From: Patiria miniata
Lineage: Eukaryota > Echinodermata > Asteroidea > Valvatida > Asterinidae
Length of the DNA: 64,000 nt
Direction of reading: 5' to 3'
NCBI RefSeq assembly: GCF_015706575.1
Contig: NW_024037074.1
Span: 14,559,334-14,623,333 of the forward strand
Position numbers and translations under genes: made by a program
Notes under the pieces: model-generated
Databases searched by the model: none
What the model saw: only the letters and a program-made list of their open reading frames with translations
What the model was told of the DNA's origin: nothing
Part shown: positions 51,801 through 64,000 of the stretch, in pieces
Layout: each line of letters opens with the position of its first letter
Position numbering within the stretch: position 1 is the stretch's first letter

Positions 51801-54800
51801 ACTGATTTCTCATCATTTTTTCTTGTGGAATGCCGAGATAAAATTCCAACATGAATGTTTCTTAGGGTGATTACGGTTAGAAATAATTCTGTCAAAAATT
51901 ATAGCAAGAGAAAGAGCAACCCCGTGTAAAATGCCCATAGAAGGGTCGCGGAGGGGTCCGGAAGCTCAAAGACAGAATGGCGTACTTTCGGGCTTTATTC
52001 TTGTGTTTCTGTCTTTGTTTTTGTATTTTGTTATTTTGTCGTTCTTGTGTATATAACACTTCAGACTTCGAAGAAAGTCGCAAGTTCTTGTTGCAGTTGT
52101 GAAGGGAAACTAAGATACCAAAAACACAATTTACAATCTCGCATTGCAGTTTTTTTCGGAGAAGGTTGCTTCCTATATACCTTATTGGAAAATTCAATGT
52201 GTTGACAACATTTAAGTCGTGGTAATTCACGCAGCAGATAACGTAGGTGCATCAATGATAAAATACACAGAAGGGAGTAAAAAACGTGTGGTCACCGAGA
52301 ACACAGTGAGTTTTATTCCTTAATGGAAATCTTGGTGTTTATCTGCATATTGTTGACCCGTTTGGCCTCCCATCCAGCGTCTTGGAGTCCCTACCCATCC
52401 GGTTTTGGATCTCTTCAGACCTCGGCACGAGGGAGTCCTTGGGATGGTGCTATCGAAGAAAAACACGGTACCACAAGTCTGCGGTTACGGTACACTCACG
52501 TCAGTAAAATCCAGGAATTTCCTAAACGCAATCATTTAAATACTGAAGAAATATAACGGCTAATGCAAACCACAATGACGAAAAATAATGACGCAACTTG
52601 GCGTTTATGACGGACTTTGCTTAAAAGACAAATATAAAGCAGGCGCCCGAAGTTCGTGTCTATTAAGAACAGTTTCATCTCAAGGCATTGTGAGGATTCT
52701 GCTACAGTAAAGTTGTCTTAATGCTAGTTTGTCCGAATCCTATCGTTTTCCTTAGTTTGGCAGTGTCATCGGTTAGGCTTCTTTCAAACAACCTGTCTTG
52801 AAGTTGAATGCAATCGACCGTTTAAATATAGTGATATTATTAAACATCCTGACAACACATGAAGAGACTAATGTCATATTAATAGAGATTAATGTGTCAT
52901 GATCAATGACCAGAATAATTATGTGCATGCAGCTTAAATTTGTTATAAGTTTTTTAAACAATATTCCACTCAACGTTTCACATCATTACATTTCCCTGTG
53001 ATATGAAGATTGTCGTATTGTCCATCAGAATTCACTTTCAATAATGCATTTTCTCATTACATAAATTGTATATAATAAAGAATTTTACAATTTTACAACA
53101 TAAAAGATAAATGTGATCACGAACAAAATGGTCGCAACTATACACGCGTTGGATAGGAATACGTGCAAGAGGACCAAAAAAGAGAAAAAAGATGGCCCCA
53201 CCTGATGAATTGCAATTGAGTCATTTTGCTTTAATCACCTTCATAAATCAGTAAGGCTTTCAAGCACTTTGGTTCCTACCCATAAAACCGACCATCCTCG
53301 ATACTCGCGCTCGTGTTCTTTATTATCTGGTCAGACAGTTATACAGAGGCCAAGCGATTCATTCATTACGAACGGACTCACTCAGGGGAACTACAGGATT
53401 CCTACGTGGCTTTGCAAATCATGCGATTGGCCTATATAATAATATACCTAACAAAGTTTGGCCGCAACTTGAGCCGTGTTTGTCTCGGTTTGCGATGCTG
53501 GCTTCTGGCGAAACGACTGTTGTTTGTGGGCCCTCTTGTAGCCGCTTATTATCTGCACTAAGTGGCAAGTTGTTGGCAGCGCGTCGCAGTTGATTCTCTT
53601 ACTGCTAGAAAGGCCTGTCGATTAACTGCATCCTACAAGACAGTAATTTGTCAAAGAGGTCTGCTCAATGTATAATGCGTCCTTGGAATATCCTTGGCAC
53701 CATATGAATCCTGCGTTAATATATGACAAATGGAATTATCGCAAGTTCAATTTCAAATCAGATAAATATTGTTCGTTTATCTCTAGTGAAATCATCTCAA
53801 AATGAAAGGATTGGGAAATTTTACTCTGACTGTTCACCCAATATAATTATTCTCACAGTTTAAACATAGGCCTACTGGTCCACGGATTTCCTTTTCCTTG
53901 GTGTACTAGTCTGGCCACAGTTCACCTATCGCAATACAATTGACTAATCCAGCAAGTCTTTCTTAGACAAGCAGAAGAATCTGATGTCAGAGATATAATG
54001 CCTCAGCAGCCTCTCACTAAGTCGAAAGCTAATCCTAAAGTACAAGTACCCAACTTGGTGTAACGAAGTCTTTAATTTGTCTCTCAGAAATCAGCCAGAG
54101 ATTAAGTCCTATACAAATGGCCGTGAAGTGAAGGCTAGCTTGACTCATGGATGAATGGAGTCCCCTTGCCAGAAGGTTCGAGTCGCAAGGATATTTAGGA
54201 AAGGTTGACGTGAAACAACTAACTTTATTTACCTATATGTGCATGCATCCAATAATACGATTCCACAGCCTCTACACCCTATCACTCTGACTATACATGC
54301 GCTTGGTCGCTTACTAGACTTAACCAGGCATATTTTCGCTGATGGGTAGACATTTCTGCGGAAACCAAGCTATCCTTGATATAACTTTGGTAAGTAAATG
54401 AACTGACAGTCGTGTACAAAGACACAAATCATGTACTTTCGGTGCAGGGACGTGCAGAAAACCGATTATTCTAACATAAGAGGGAGAATTTCGGATGACT
54501 TGCATGGTAACCGGTGTCTTATGAAATCCGGACTCAGTCATTATACAGACCAAAACGTGACATTTTGTGCTTTTGATGTTTCTGTGTACTGAACGTGCGC
54601 AGTGTGGTAAAGGATTGCGTTTTAAATTGGGTCCAGACTTCAAGACATACCATTATACACCAATCGGCTTAATAATAAACCTTTGGAAGGAAACTGTCGT
54701 GCTTAAGAAGGGCTTGAAATCCCTGCTGAACGACATCAACCTTGAAATCCACTTCCAAATAAAATAGCCGACATATCCCAGACGGAAGTATTTTTATTTA

Positions 54801-57800
54801 TTGCCGACGTCTCTTCCAAAAAAAAAATTCATATGTGTACAGCACAATACCTTAAGATGTCTTCAATCCAATGAAAAATAGTTCAGATCAACAGGCTTTG
54901 AAGGAGTAAGTGCTGTTTACTCGATACGCATTATGTCTTGAAGTGGAAAACCCCATCACAAATGAAATCGACCATACGGAAAACCGTGCGTGTAAAAAGG
55001 CTTTTTATTCTGATCCCCCAAGGCAGAGCTGAGATTTTGTTCCAACGGTTAAGTTTGGTAGAGTGATTTCTCTCACTTCGGGCTTTTATACGCATTTAGG
55101 TCGTGTATAGTGCTGCTTATTCGTCGCAGCCGCAGTTTTTTCCCAGTCTCTGTTTTGCAGTAAGCATGAAAGGGGATAAATCGTGGATATGACGCGTGTG
55201 AATAAATCCATTTTGTACCTCTTTCAAAATGTCTGTTTGAATTTTGTAAGATTTACTGGAAACTGAATCTAAAAAAAAAATGTCTACTCACCTCTTCGGT
55301 TGCAAACCCTACAAATGGGCGTGCTGACGTCTACACATTCGACATTTGAACACGAAATTCCTGAAAATTAAAAAGATGATTATTTATCAATTTATGTGCT
55401 GCATGTAACGAGACAAATGTACTTGAACTTGTGGACCAATAAATGAATATTGAAATTGAAATTGAAAACAAAAAATCAGTACCTAATAAATATCTCAGTT
55501 AAAATACTTAAAAATATTAATGGAACCAGGGTACCTCAAAAGGGCACTGTAATTTGCCAAGCCCTAAAAAAGATGGAAAGAAAAACGACGAAGAATCGTT
55601 CAGGTTTTTAGAGGAAGTTGGGAGGGGGCAGCCCGCCGCAATTATATGCCAGGGGATTCATTTTTGGACTAGACACCAAAACTGCATTCTGACCTGGGAA
55701 GGTGGGGGGGGGGGGGGTATTCGAAACCAAGATCGTAGAAATGAGAGACCGGGAACTTAAGCTGAGTCAACAAAAAGGGATAATTTGGAGTTACATTTTG
55801 GATCACTTCTTATTTGCTATAATGCCGTCTTTTCTTATTTCGTTCATGGAAAATTTAAGGGAGACCGAGTCAATTTATAGGGAAGTTTCCATAGATATCG
55901 AAAACAATGGGTCCAAATAAGCAACCTCGTATTCATGATTATTTCCTTTGAAATAAACGAAAATCAAATAAAAACGATCAATTCCTCTCTAACAGTCTTC
56001 GTTGCTATGCATTAATGCAGAGGCGTCAGCTCATGGCCACAAAAGTGACAAATTGGAAAATGATTTGTGAAAACCGCCACTTTGCAGATATTCAGAGGTA
56101 AATAACTGCTGCATTACGGGGCTTATTGGGGCATATTACCGGGCTTATTGGATTATTGTTTTCAAAACTCACGCTATTTTTGAATTTTTTTTTCTTCAAT
56201 TTTGTAGCAGTTTTTCTGATACCAGTACCATAGAGTGTAAACCTTTTATTAATGCCATTGCTAATACCATGCACTTTTTCAGTACTAAAAGCTTCTTTCC
56301 AGTCGACAAAGTAAAATCGACCTTGAATCTTAAAAGCTAATTGTTGATATTGCTGTGCTACCTTTAATGTTCCTCTATATAGTCATTTCACGCTAAAGCG
56401 TATTTTCCTCATTAAATGCCTTAACATCTATTGTGCTATGAATGGATGGTATCGACATTGGCTCGGTACTCACGGGCATAGAGTCATGATGGATCGAAAT
56501 TAATTTTGGCACAGTAGATCGAACCAAGGTTGTCTTGCTTGGAATAACGGCGGAGTCAGGAATAATGGCAGTTAGGGAATAAGTTGGGTATCCTTATGAC
56601 GTTAATGCACTCTCCAATTTCCATTTTTATTTTCACTTTGGGGGCTATAGTTCTTGATTATCTGGTTCTTTTCTCGCAGTTTGCGCCTCCCTTCTTCCAC
56701 ATAATGTGTCCATCTGTCTCAAGCCTTTTTTATCATCGACAAACACATTTTTATTTTAAACACCAGCATCAAAATTTGTGTAAATTGTCTTAAGGTAAAA
56801 AATTTAACCGGAAAGTCAGCATTACATTATAACTATCCATATACATGAAACATTATCTTGGACTTAGAGTTACACCAAGTGACATGTTATGCTGAAAAAC
56901 AGGATCAATTTCCTCGATGCAATCAAATCAATGCGGAATTTCCAAAAATTGACATTAACAACAAATGATGAAAGAATAGAGGGCATTTTCGGGTAACACC
57001 ATGTGGAAAGAAATATCTTCTTGGAAGAAGTGTGGTTCTGAAAAGTCATAAAAACAGAAGTACGTTTGCATGCCTCAAGGAAAACTGAAATTGGAGCAAT
57101 ATCTGGCAGACCAAATACTTATATATGACATACGAGAATATGCCCTCCTCTTTAAAACGCGATTAAGTTGCATTTGAATTTCACGATGACATCTCAAATT
57201 CAGCAAGTGATGGACACTGAGTGTCCTCTCTGCCAATCACAACAATTCAATTAAAGAAGCCGCCGACTATACAGCGAGCCGCTGGTGTGTGGTGTTTGCA
57301 CGGTACATCAGGGTTAAATATACCCGCCAGGAGTGTCCGACGGCTCTACGAAAACATTCTAATTGGTTTTGCAGCTTTGATTTGGATTTCCCGTTTTCGT
57401 CTCGTTTTAATTTCCGCAACTCGAAGAGGTAAGAGTAATTGATGGAGTTACAACTTTGTATTTAAAGGTACCTTCCTTGGGGAAAACATCTTAAGGCGTT
57501 CCTTTTTACCCTTTTTACCAAGGTTCATGTTACGAATCGACATGCTCAATGAATAACTTAAATCCTTATACCATCACTAATATTCACTTGATACGACACA
57601 TTTACATGAAAATGAACAACTTTGTATCATTGCATACGAGCATCATTAAAAGCAAAAGGTTTGCTCGACAAATAAGGAAATATTAACCCAAGGAACGAGA
57701 CTGCCTGGACTTTATTTCCTTTGAAAAGTCGTTTACACAAAATTAAAATGCTAATAAGTCTTCAAATTTATTTCAATATGTTTTTTTCTACGTAATTTTT

Positions 57801-58562
57801 TTTTGGTTTTTACTATAGAAAGCTTTTATAAATTTACGGAAAGGCTTTTGGATGATAAAGTTGATTGTCAAACAAAATGATATGATCACATCCGACATTT
57901 TCTGTAACCCAATTTGATGTAAGCCTACTCTGAAGTTATTTTATTTTAATGGTATAAAGGCAACTAAAGATTATTTCTTTTCAAATGGCAGAAAATCGTT
58001 TGTTATCCGTTAGTCCAAAGAGCCACCGCGGTAAATCTAAGCACACTTCAAAAATAGCGATGCTATCCACATAAGACCAGCAGTATAACATTTAATACGC
58101 CACTGGTTCTTATAGGGATACCGCCGGTGTTAAAATTTAGACATCACATTTAGCGAAGTGTTGTCTTAAAAATCTAATCGATTTGACTATAGAAACGGTC
58201 TAAGTAAGCCAGAGTGTAAGTAAAAATTAGTCAAAATAATAATTCACTCTCCGTGATTATTGAGATAAAAAGTTTGCGCCTGAAGGAATTTAAGTCTTAA
58301 TCTAATCGAAATCTAAAACGATCGCCATGAGTTTTCTAAAACTAATACATGTATGACATTCCATCAGCTCTCAAGAAACCAGTCAGTATTTTGACTACGG
58401 TTTGAAAAGTGGTGTGCACAAATCAAGAATGCTTATGTGATCTCATGGGGCCAGTGGGCAAGCAAAATTGCATTTTGAACGGATAGGAAAAGTGACATCC
58501 TTACCATTTACTGTCGATGTGTTTAGGACGAGGGCCGCTGCCAAAACCACCAGCACAATCAT
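48856..58562 (-). CDS. Candidate secreted cysteine-rich peptide precursor 2
   Basis: Four exons on the minus strand: 58562-58505, 55360-55292, 49453-49392 and 48978-48856, with phases 1, 1, 0, encoding 103 residues. Exon 1 is a classic signal peptide (MIVLVVLAAALVLNTSTVN) ending in phase 1 at a GTAAGG donor. Exon 2 is symmetric (69 bp) and encodes ISCSNVECVDVSTPICRVCN followed by Arg-Arg: four cysteines and a dibasic site. Exon 3 completes V and gives GKRTENNAWRDDRD, so VGKRT recurs as in precursor 1. Exon 4 encodes RGLMTKECYLDAVIGSLPHD and more, ending PPYPPHVTS. Splice signals are good except the exon 3 donor (GAC then GTAATG), which is weak; read-through would instead end at a stop near 49332. 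Introns are 3.1, 5.8 and 0.4 kb. The signal, Cys module, GKR site and intron phases match precursor 1, so the two are probably distant paralogues. Confidence 0.52.
52323..52556 (+). CDS. Possible small secreted protein, single exon
   Basis: A 77-codon ORF starting at an ATG with a convincing signal-like N-terminus (MEILVFICILLTRLASHPAS), followed by a polar, Ser/Gly/Pro-rich part. No known family and no dibasic site before residue 60. It lies inside the large intron 2 of the minus-strand peptide gene, on the opposite strand. ORFs of this length arise by chance here, so only the hydrophobic start supports it. Confidence 0.22.
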   Translation: MEILVFICILLTRLASHPASWSPYPSGFGSLQTSARGSPWDGAIEEKHGTTSLRLRYTHVSKIQEFPKRNHLNTEEI

Positions 58563-60488
58563 CTTGAGAGAAGGCCACCTCATTGTCATACAGCCCATGA
58601 CTACCAAACACTTGGCACTTGCAATCCCTCTGAACCAACCGATCCGTCTGCAAACACCAACAATTGGCTGTGTTTTGTTTTGGTTGTTTGGTGACGTTCA
58701 AAAACGCAAATTGCTCTATTTCAACACTGAGCTCAGATCGTAATGAGCACTGTTGCGTCTAACGGCCGTTTATGTACTGAGCGCAATCGGAAGGCGTGAA
58801 TTTTATTTGTACCCTTTTTGGGGTATTAACAACCATACGCATGCGCAAACGCATTTCTATCAGCCATTTTATAGTTCCAATTACGACATATTGCTTGCGG
58901 AAACGATTTGAAAGAGAAGGGATCAAACCTGCTTGTTGAAGTTAGCATACCTGGAGACTTATTACCCGACAGTAATCACGTGATTGAATTTAAAAAAAAC
59001 CCAAGAGAGATCGTTGGTGTCCAGTTCAACCTGATTAAGCTTATTGCCGCATGCCCTCGGACAACACCGAGTGTTCAGTGTTAATGAACTTGTGTCGGTG
59101 ATGCAAATCAAAATTTGATTTAATCTCGTGTTGCACATGTATATACCTTCGACCACGTGGTAAGCGTTTAGGCATGCGCGTTTCGCTTGTAACTGAACAA
59201 GGATGCAGGAAAAAAAATCGGTTTGCCTGACCACATGCAGATCTCTTTAAGTTCATCCATTAATCTTCGGTTTCGTTCATTGTGGTGACGCGAAATAATG
59301 AAGACTGAATTTGATTTCAAAGAATATGTCAGCGGTAAGCTCTATACGTGATCAGTTTTTGGATTCTTTGGGCCGTTTTACGCAGGCATAGATATATGAA
59401 CAATGATAGGAGAATATGCAACAGGTGCCTGATAACTGAACTCATGTAACATCATAACAAGTGGTGTAAGTATAGGGCCACGGGGGACGAGTCTTCCAGT
59501 GGACACCCCTCCCCCATGCACCCATTTAAAATCTTGAGTTTTACAAAACAAATGATGTGAAATATTGAAATGATACGTTTCATTGTCTGAAAGAGTCTCC
59601 GTGAAAAATTAAAGCACCCGGTCCCCCGCCAGATGTTTGCTTCTAGTTAGGCAGCTGCAGATATAAGTCAACTAACATGTACTTATTCTGTATATGCGTG
59701 CATAGCAACTTCACTTGTGAAGTACATGTTAAACTGGTTTTGGGTATGGCCATCGCAATGCTTAGGACCAGCAATGCATTTTATTTTAGGTAAACTAGTT
59801 TTAAAGGTGTATGCACACGTACCACATTAACTTTCCCTGGGAAAATGAAATTTGATCATATTTTCTGCCTATATGCCTTAATCTGTTAGTTCAACAACAA
59901 CTATGTATTATACAAGTTGAAACGATTGAATTCCATTTACAGTTCGAATGTCCCGTGCCTACGTGCAAATGCAGCCGGGTTTTTGGTATGTTTGATTGGT
60001 TTCACGTAGCCTTTTATATCCGGATTTTTTTCTCGAGCCAAAAACAGTTAAGTATGTAAGAGGATATACGAAAACCATATCAACGTTCAGGCTTGCTTAT
60101 ACTGCAGTCGATCTAACTCTTTTGACAGCCGTGAAATTAGGTAACCTTTCAGAGAAGATAATGGTAACAACTGGTGCAATTCGGGCGTGGTGAACCTGAA
60201 AAAAAGGGTAAGCCCCGATTTGGGCAGTGAAATGATTATTTTAGGAAAAAATGCCATCGTATGCCTAATCCAGTCACGGCATTCACAACCAGACTGTGAG
60301 TCTAGCAAACGAGTGGATGCCAGGAGAGTAGCTGACGTTCGTACGTCATCCAGATAATTTGCATAATAGAAGAAGGATTTGGGTTGAAAACGGAACTTTA
60401 GATTGGGTAAAACGTTGGGTAATGTGCTGTTTTTAGTATTCCAATCAAGGGCGTGTACAGGACCGTACTTTATTTTCCACTCACACCG

Positions 60489-60596
60489 CAGGGCCGTAGC
60501 CAGCCTGGTGGAGGGGGAGGGTAGTTTTTGCTGACACTTTTTTTTAGGGGGGGGGGGTCATTCGACCCGCGACCCCCCCCCCCGGCTACGGTCCTG
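60489..60596. mobile_element. 108 bp MITE (CAGGGCCGTAGCC)
   Basis: It starts CAGGGCCGTAGCCAG and ends GGCTACGGTCCTG, an inverted match. Two poly-G/poly-C runs face each other inside. No target duplication is clear. The termini resemble widespread hAT-type MITEs. Confidence 0.65.
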
Positions 60597-63500
60597 CAAC
60601 GTTGGCAGTGATTCATTTAGTTTTCCATGATGATGTACTGTGATAACGGTTCCCATGATTTCTCAAAAGTGTTGTTTTAATCGTATTTGGGAAAATAGAG
60701 GAAATGGCTTGTCAACTTGAGCCGGAAAATCATTAAAATTAAGAAGACATCTTTATCTCCACTGAATTTCACGGGCTAAAGGGAATTTTGGTCCACTTTA
60801 CGATATTTTGCGCTACTTTCCATGATTTTTAATACTTAATTTATTATTATTTTTAAATGTTTTGTATGATGAATAAAAGGCAGATCACCATTTCAGTGAC
60901 GAAAGGGAAACTTTGTTTCCTTTTTTTTCGTTTTTTAAAATATTTTGTAACATGGTGAAAATGAATGACGCCTTCATGCTCTTGAAATGGTTTACTCGTA
61001 TATATGAGGAGTTGGAAAAGACTCCCAACACTAACAGTCAATTTTTTTGTAGACACTGAGTCCGAGGCCCAAAGTGGCTAAGCAATCGTCATTTGATATC
61101 CAGACCGTAGTACTCAATCCTCTGCAGAGAGAAAACCTCATTTTACGGCCGACCCGTCTCCCTGCGGGTCCGCTTTAATGGAACACTCACCCTCCCAAAA
61201 CGACCCTTCACTTTTGGGGGTTGCAGGGAAGCAACGCTATGCCATAATAACGTGATTTGTCCATGCATACTTAAAACATATATTTGTGTTTTTTGCAGCT
61301 ATCATGGGAATGTTTTGGGATAGAATGTTCTCAAAATTCTGATTTATTTTAAAAGAAACAGACCTCACCAACATTTTGTAGGAAAACATGAGGCAAAAGG
61401 CAATTAAAGGGAACAGAAGTCTTTCTTACCACCAATTTAAAAAAGGTCCTTTTGATAACATACTTTTAATTCGAAAATCCGAATAAAAAGAATGATTATA
61501 AGGTTAAGACAATATTAAACAAATTGGAATTCACAATGCCAAGATTTGATGAAAACGTACCGAGAACATGCGAGCCTCACTTACAAGAGGCATTGCCAAT
61601 CTTGTTTCATCATTTTTATTTCAGTACGGTGCAAGAACGAACCGGTCGTTAATGTTGATGTATTAATATGACGAGCACATTCGAGGTAATAAACATTCAC
61701 TTTGCAGGTTATTTGTCAAATGTACGTCAAAAACAACGTAGATGTCGGAAAAAAAGTGTGATTGAACAAAGATCAAATGCTTTTATCGACGTCATGGACT
61801 TCTGTGGTGAGCAAACAGCGGCAAGTTGAATGGCCAGACAGTTCCGCCAATTTCGTAGATCATGTGACATGGATTATCTTTGTTAATCTTTGATAAAAGC
61901 TCAACTTTGTTTTAAAAAGCCATCGTTATGAAGTTTCCGTGTTTTTTGATGGCCGTAAGAAATAATGTTTATTATCAAATAAACATATTGCCAAAAAAAA
62001 AAAATGAACGAGCAATGTACATTATATCAAAACTAAATCCAATGGAATAATTTCACAACAGTGCGCTATGTTAAATTACATATTTTCAAGCACTAAAATT
62101 TTTTTGTCAGAGTATTTTGCAGGTTTGGTGAGAAATATACTCAGTGCCGTGTAGGCTACTCGCAGTGTCAGTATAAACCTTTGGCTATGAGTGACGAACC
62201 ACCTTCCATAATCAATGACATTTTGATACCTTCAAATTACGTCTTCCCCACTCAAAATAAAATCATTTCCAATCAAATAGGCTTCGGCTGAATAACTGTC
62301 ATAGCCAGCAATGTTTTGCAACTCTGTATGAAATCGATGTGAATTTGAAAAACAGGATTGTAGACGCCAACTAGAGAAATATGCTGAATCGAAAGCACAT
62401 ATCAAGTAGCAGGAAGATGATTAAGTTATCCATTTGGGGAAAGAAAACTGTGCAGTGTATAAACGACATCATCACAATCTTGAACACGTACGTCTTATAC
62501 CAACTTTGTTTTCTGAGAAAGAGAGGCAGTGTCGATACTAAGGACGCAAGTAGTGCACGTATGAGTGAATCTGCATGTCGATTTGTTTTCTCTGTTTTGT
62601 TGGATCATTCATCTTCACCCATCACACACTGCTTATTTTCAATGTTGCCGTGCGTTGAGGAAACCAGTGCGCCGATAACTGCTTAATCCTCCCCGCCTAA
62701 AACAGGTCTTTGACGCAATATTTAAAGGTCAGGCCTAAGCAAATTCTGTTCCCATGCACAAAGCGCTATAGCGAAGCCAATATTGCGTATGTAAGACGTC
62801 AAACGAGAAGCGTTTACAGTCGTCTTCACCGCTGCTTGTTTTAATCTTTCACTTTGGGATCATTTATTTCTCTAACGAATTACCCTGACTTTTCCTAGTC
62901 AGCTTGAGCAGTAATTATCGTTAGTATTGGTGGCTTCCTTACCACGCGTCGCAACTAATTAATGATCAGTGCTCGGCTTCTTGCTCCCGATCGGTTACAG
63001 ACTTGTATACTTTCCCTTGTCAGGCACACTGAAAAGACAAACTGCATTCATTATATGATAGTTTCCTTTCAAAAGAATTAGGTACTCCCACGATGTCTTG
63101 TACATGTTCATAAAATAATAATCTTGCTCTTATTACACCTTTCCCCCGTGATCCAAGTAAAATTCAAGCTTACCCTATAATAAATAGCTTGAAATGACAA
63201 AGAAATAACTATATCTCACACATCTTGGCATGAGAGCATTACTCTATGAGACATTGTCAGTGCACTTATGCATTATTATAACTATTACTAAAAAAATACT
63301 GCACTGCGAATGTCACTTCTCGTGCTGTTATGGTTTCTTTCACAATAGTTTCCTTTTACATTCATGTCTGGTGTCGATTTAAGCACAATACTGGGACCAT
63401 TAGATATAGTACGCTAAGGGACAGATATGCGGCTTGGAAAAAAGTTGCTTGTTAATTCACCATTTTGCGTGGTAATTTCATCTGGCACAGGACTGGTAAT

Positions 63501-63689
63501 GCAACACGTAACGGGGGATTATAACTGACAAACGAATGTATTTGTCACTGTTCACTTCAAACGTATGCCATGGGACTTAAGACTGAACAGCTACAGGATT
63601 AGCGAGTGCAGTGGTCATCATGGAAACTGAAAATCGTACAATTTTAATCATCTCCGCTAACTTAGTGTATTACAATAGATCATTGCTTT

Positions 63690-63960
63690 TTGCTGCATGG
63701 TCCCAGAGGCCAAACCAAGCCTATATAGTTTCCTCTTTCTACCTGACTGACTGACTCACTGACCTACTCTCATTTGTAAGCTGGGAAGTACTATCGTATA
63801 GGATTACGCCGTAACGCCAAATGGATGAGCTAATTGATGGCAGTGCTATCCTATATCACGCCGTAACGCCAATGGGTCAGCTAATGGATCAGCTTCAATT
63901 TATGGGCAGACCAGAACGGACTTCCAGTGACTAGCTGTGACCAGTTTTGACTAGCTTGAT
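63690..63960. repeat. Dispersed repeat, copy C
   Basis: Shares GGTCCCAGAGGCCAAACCAA, an ACTG microsatellite (about 63742-63764), CTATCGTATAGGATTA and GACTTCCAGTGA with copies A and B in the same order, and carries an internal duplication of the word CGCCGTAACGCCAA. Confidence 0.55.
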
Positions 63961-64000
63961 CTCTCGTTTTTAATTTGCGGTTATTTTTTTATGTCTTGGA

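Larger units (their letters stand above)
58563..64000. other. Right-hand flank without a confident gene
   Basis: Begins with the presumed promoter of the minus-strand peptide gene. It holds one spliceable Cys-containing micro-exon candidate on the plus strand (59943-59985), a 108 bp TIR element at 60489-60596, and dispersed repeat copy C at 63690-63960. Nothing else with gene character is seen between 60600 and 63690; the longest ORF (62381-62686, plus) shows no domain. Confidence 0.5.

Noticed and set aside
54160-54200. GGTTCGAGTC, a tRNA B-box-like word
   Set aside because: No acceptor stem, anticodon arm or A box could be placed around it; no tRNA gene was found anywhere in the window.
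58505-58701. Cys-containing minus-strand ORF (KCQVFG...) as an exon
   Set aside because: It overlaps the signal-peptide exon of precursor 2 in another frame; that frame explains the start codon, donor and phase better.
59031-59192. Cys-rich minus-strand segment between a weak acceptor and a GTTGAA donor
   Set aside because: It was attractive only as a partner for the rejected frame at 58505-58647; the donor is poor and no family is recognised.

Overview
This is animal genomic DNA: small exons with consensus splice sites, introns of about 250 bp to 6 kb, abundant short non-autonomous DNA transposons, G/C homopolymer runs and microsatellites. The gene families (a DSL-domain Notch-ligand-like protein, secreted DNase I) and the frequent TAGGCCTA-type words point to a marine invertebrate deuterostome, perhaps an echinoderm or hemichordate. 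The lineage is inferred and I cannot name a species.

Layout. (1) 1-5714, minus strand: 5' part of a DSL/EGF gene. Six exons encode a signal peptide, a Notch-ligand N-terminal (MNNL-like) region, a DSL domain, one EGF, and then one 2.84 kb exon carrying 25 tandem 38-residue calcium-binding-type EGF units. The gene runs off the left edge. A one-base deletion near 1110 breaks the frame inside the array. (2) 8543-13617 and 18742-25120, minus strand: two tandem DNase I genes, eight exons each with matching intron phases, 278 residues each and the active-site residues retained. Between them (17874-18700) lies a decayed copy of the promoter and first eight codons of a DNase I gene, plus a 1.3 kb foldback repeat. 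(3) 25121-35769: mostly empty. (4) 35770-39309, plus strand, and 48856-58562, minus strand: two convergent multi-exon genes that I assembled from splice sites. Each encodes a short secreted precursor (110 and 103 residues). Both have a signal-peptide exon ending in phase 1, a symmetric phase 1-1 exon holding four cysteines, and then an exon with the shared pentapeptide VGKRT, a dibasic cleavage/amidation site. I do not recognise the family. This pair is the best candidate for something undescribed. (5) 39310-48855 and 58563-64000: transposon fragments, weak ORFs and intergenic DNA.

The DSL product would act at the cell surface or in the extracellular space in Notch-type signalling. The DNases are secreted Ca/Mg-dependent endonucleases. 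The two short precursors look like peptide-hormone, neuropeptide or small secreted effector precursors. No functional link between the three groups is visible. All gene models are read by eye from splice signals and reading frame, without transcript evidence.
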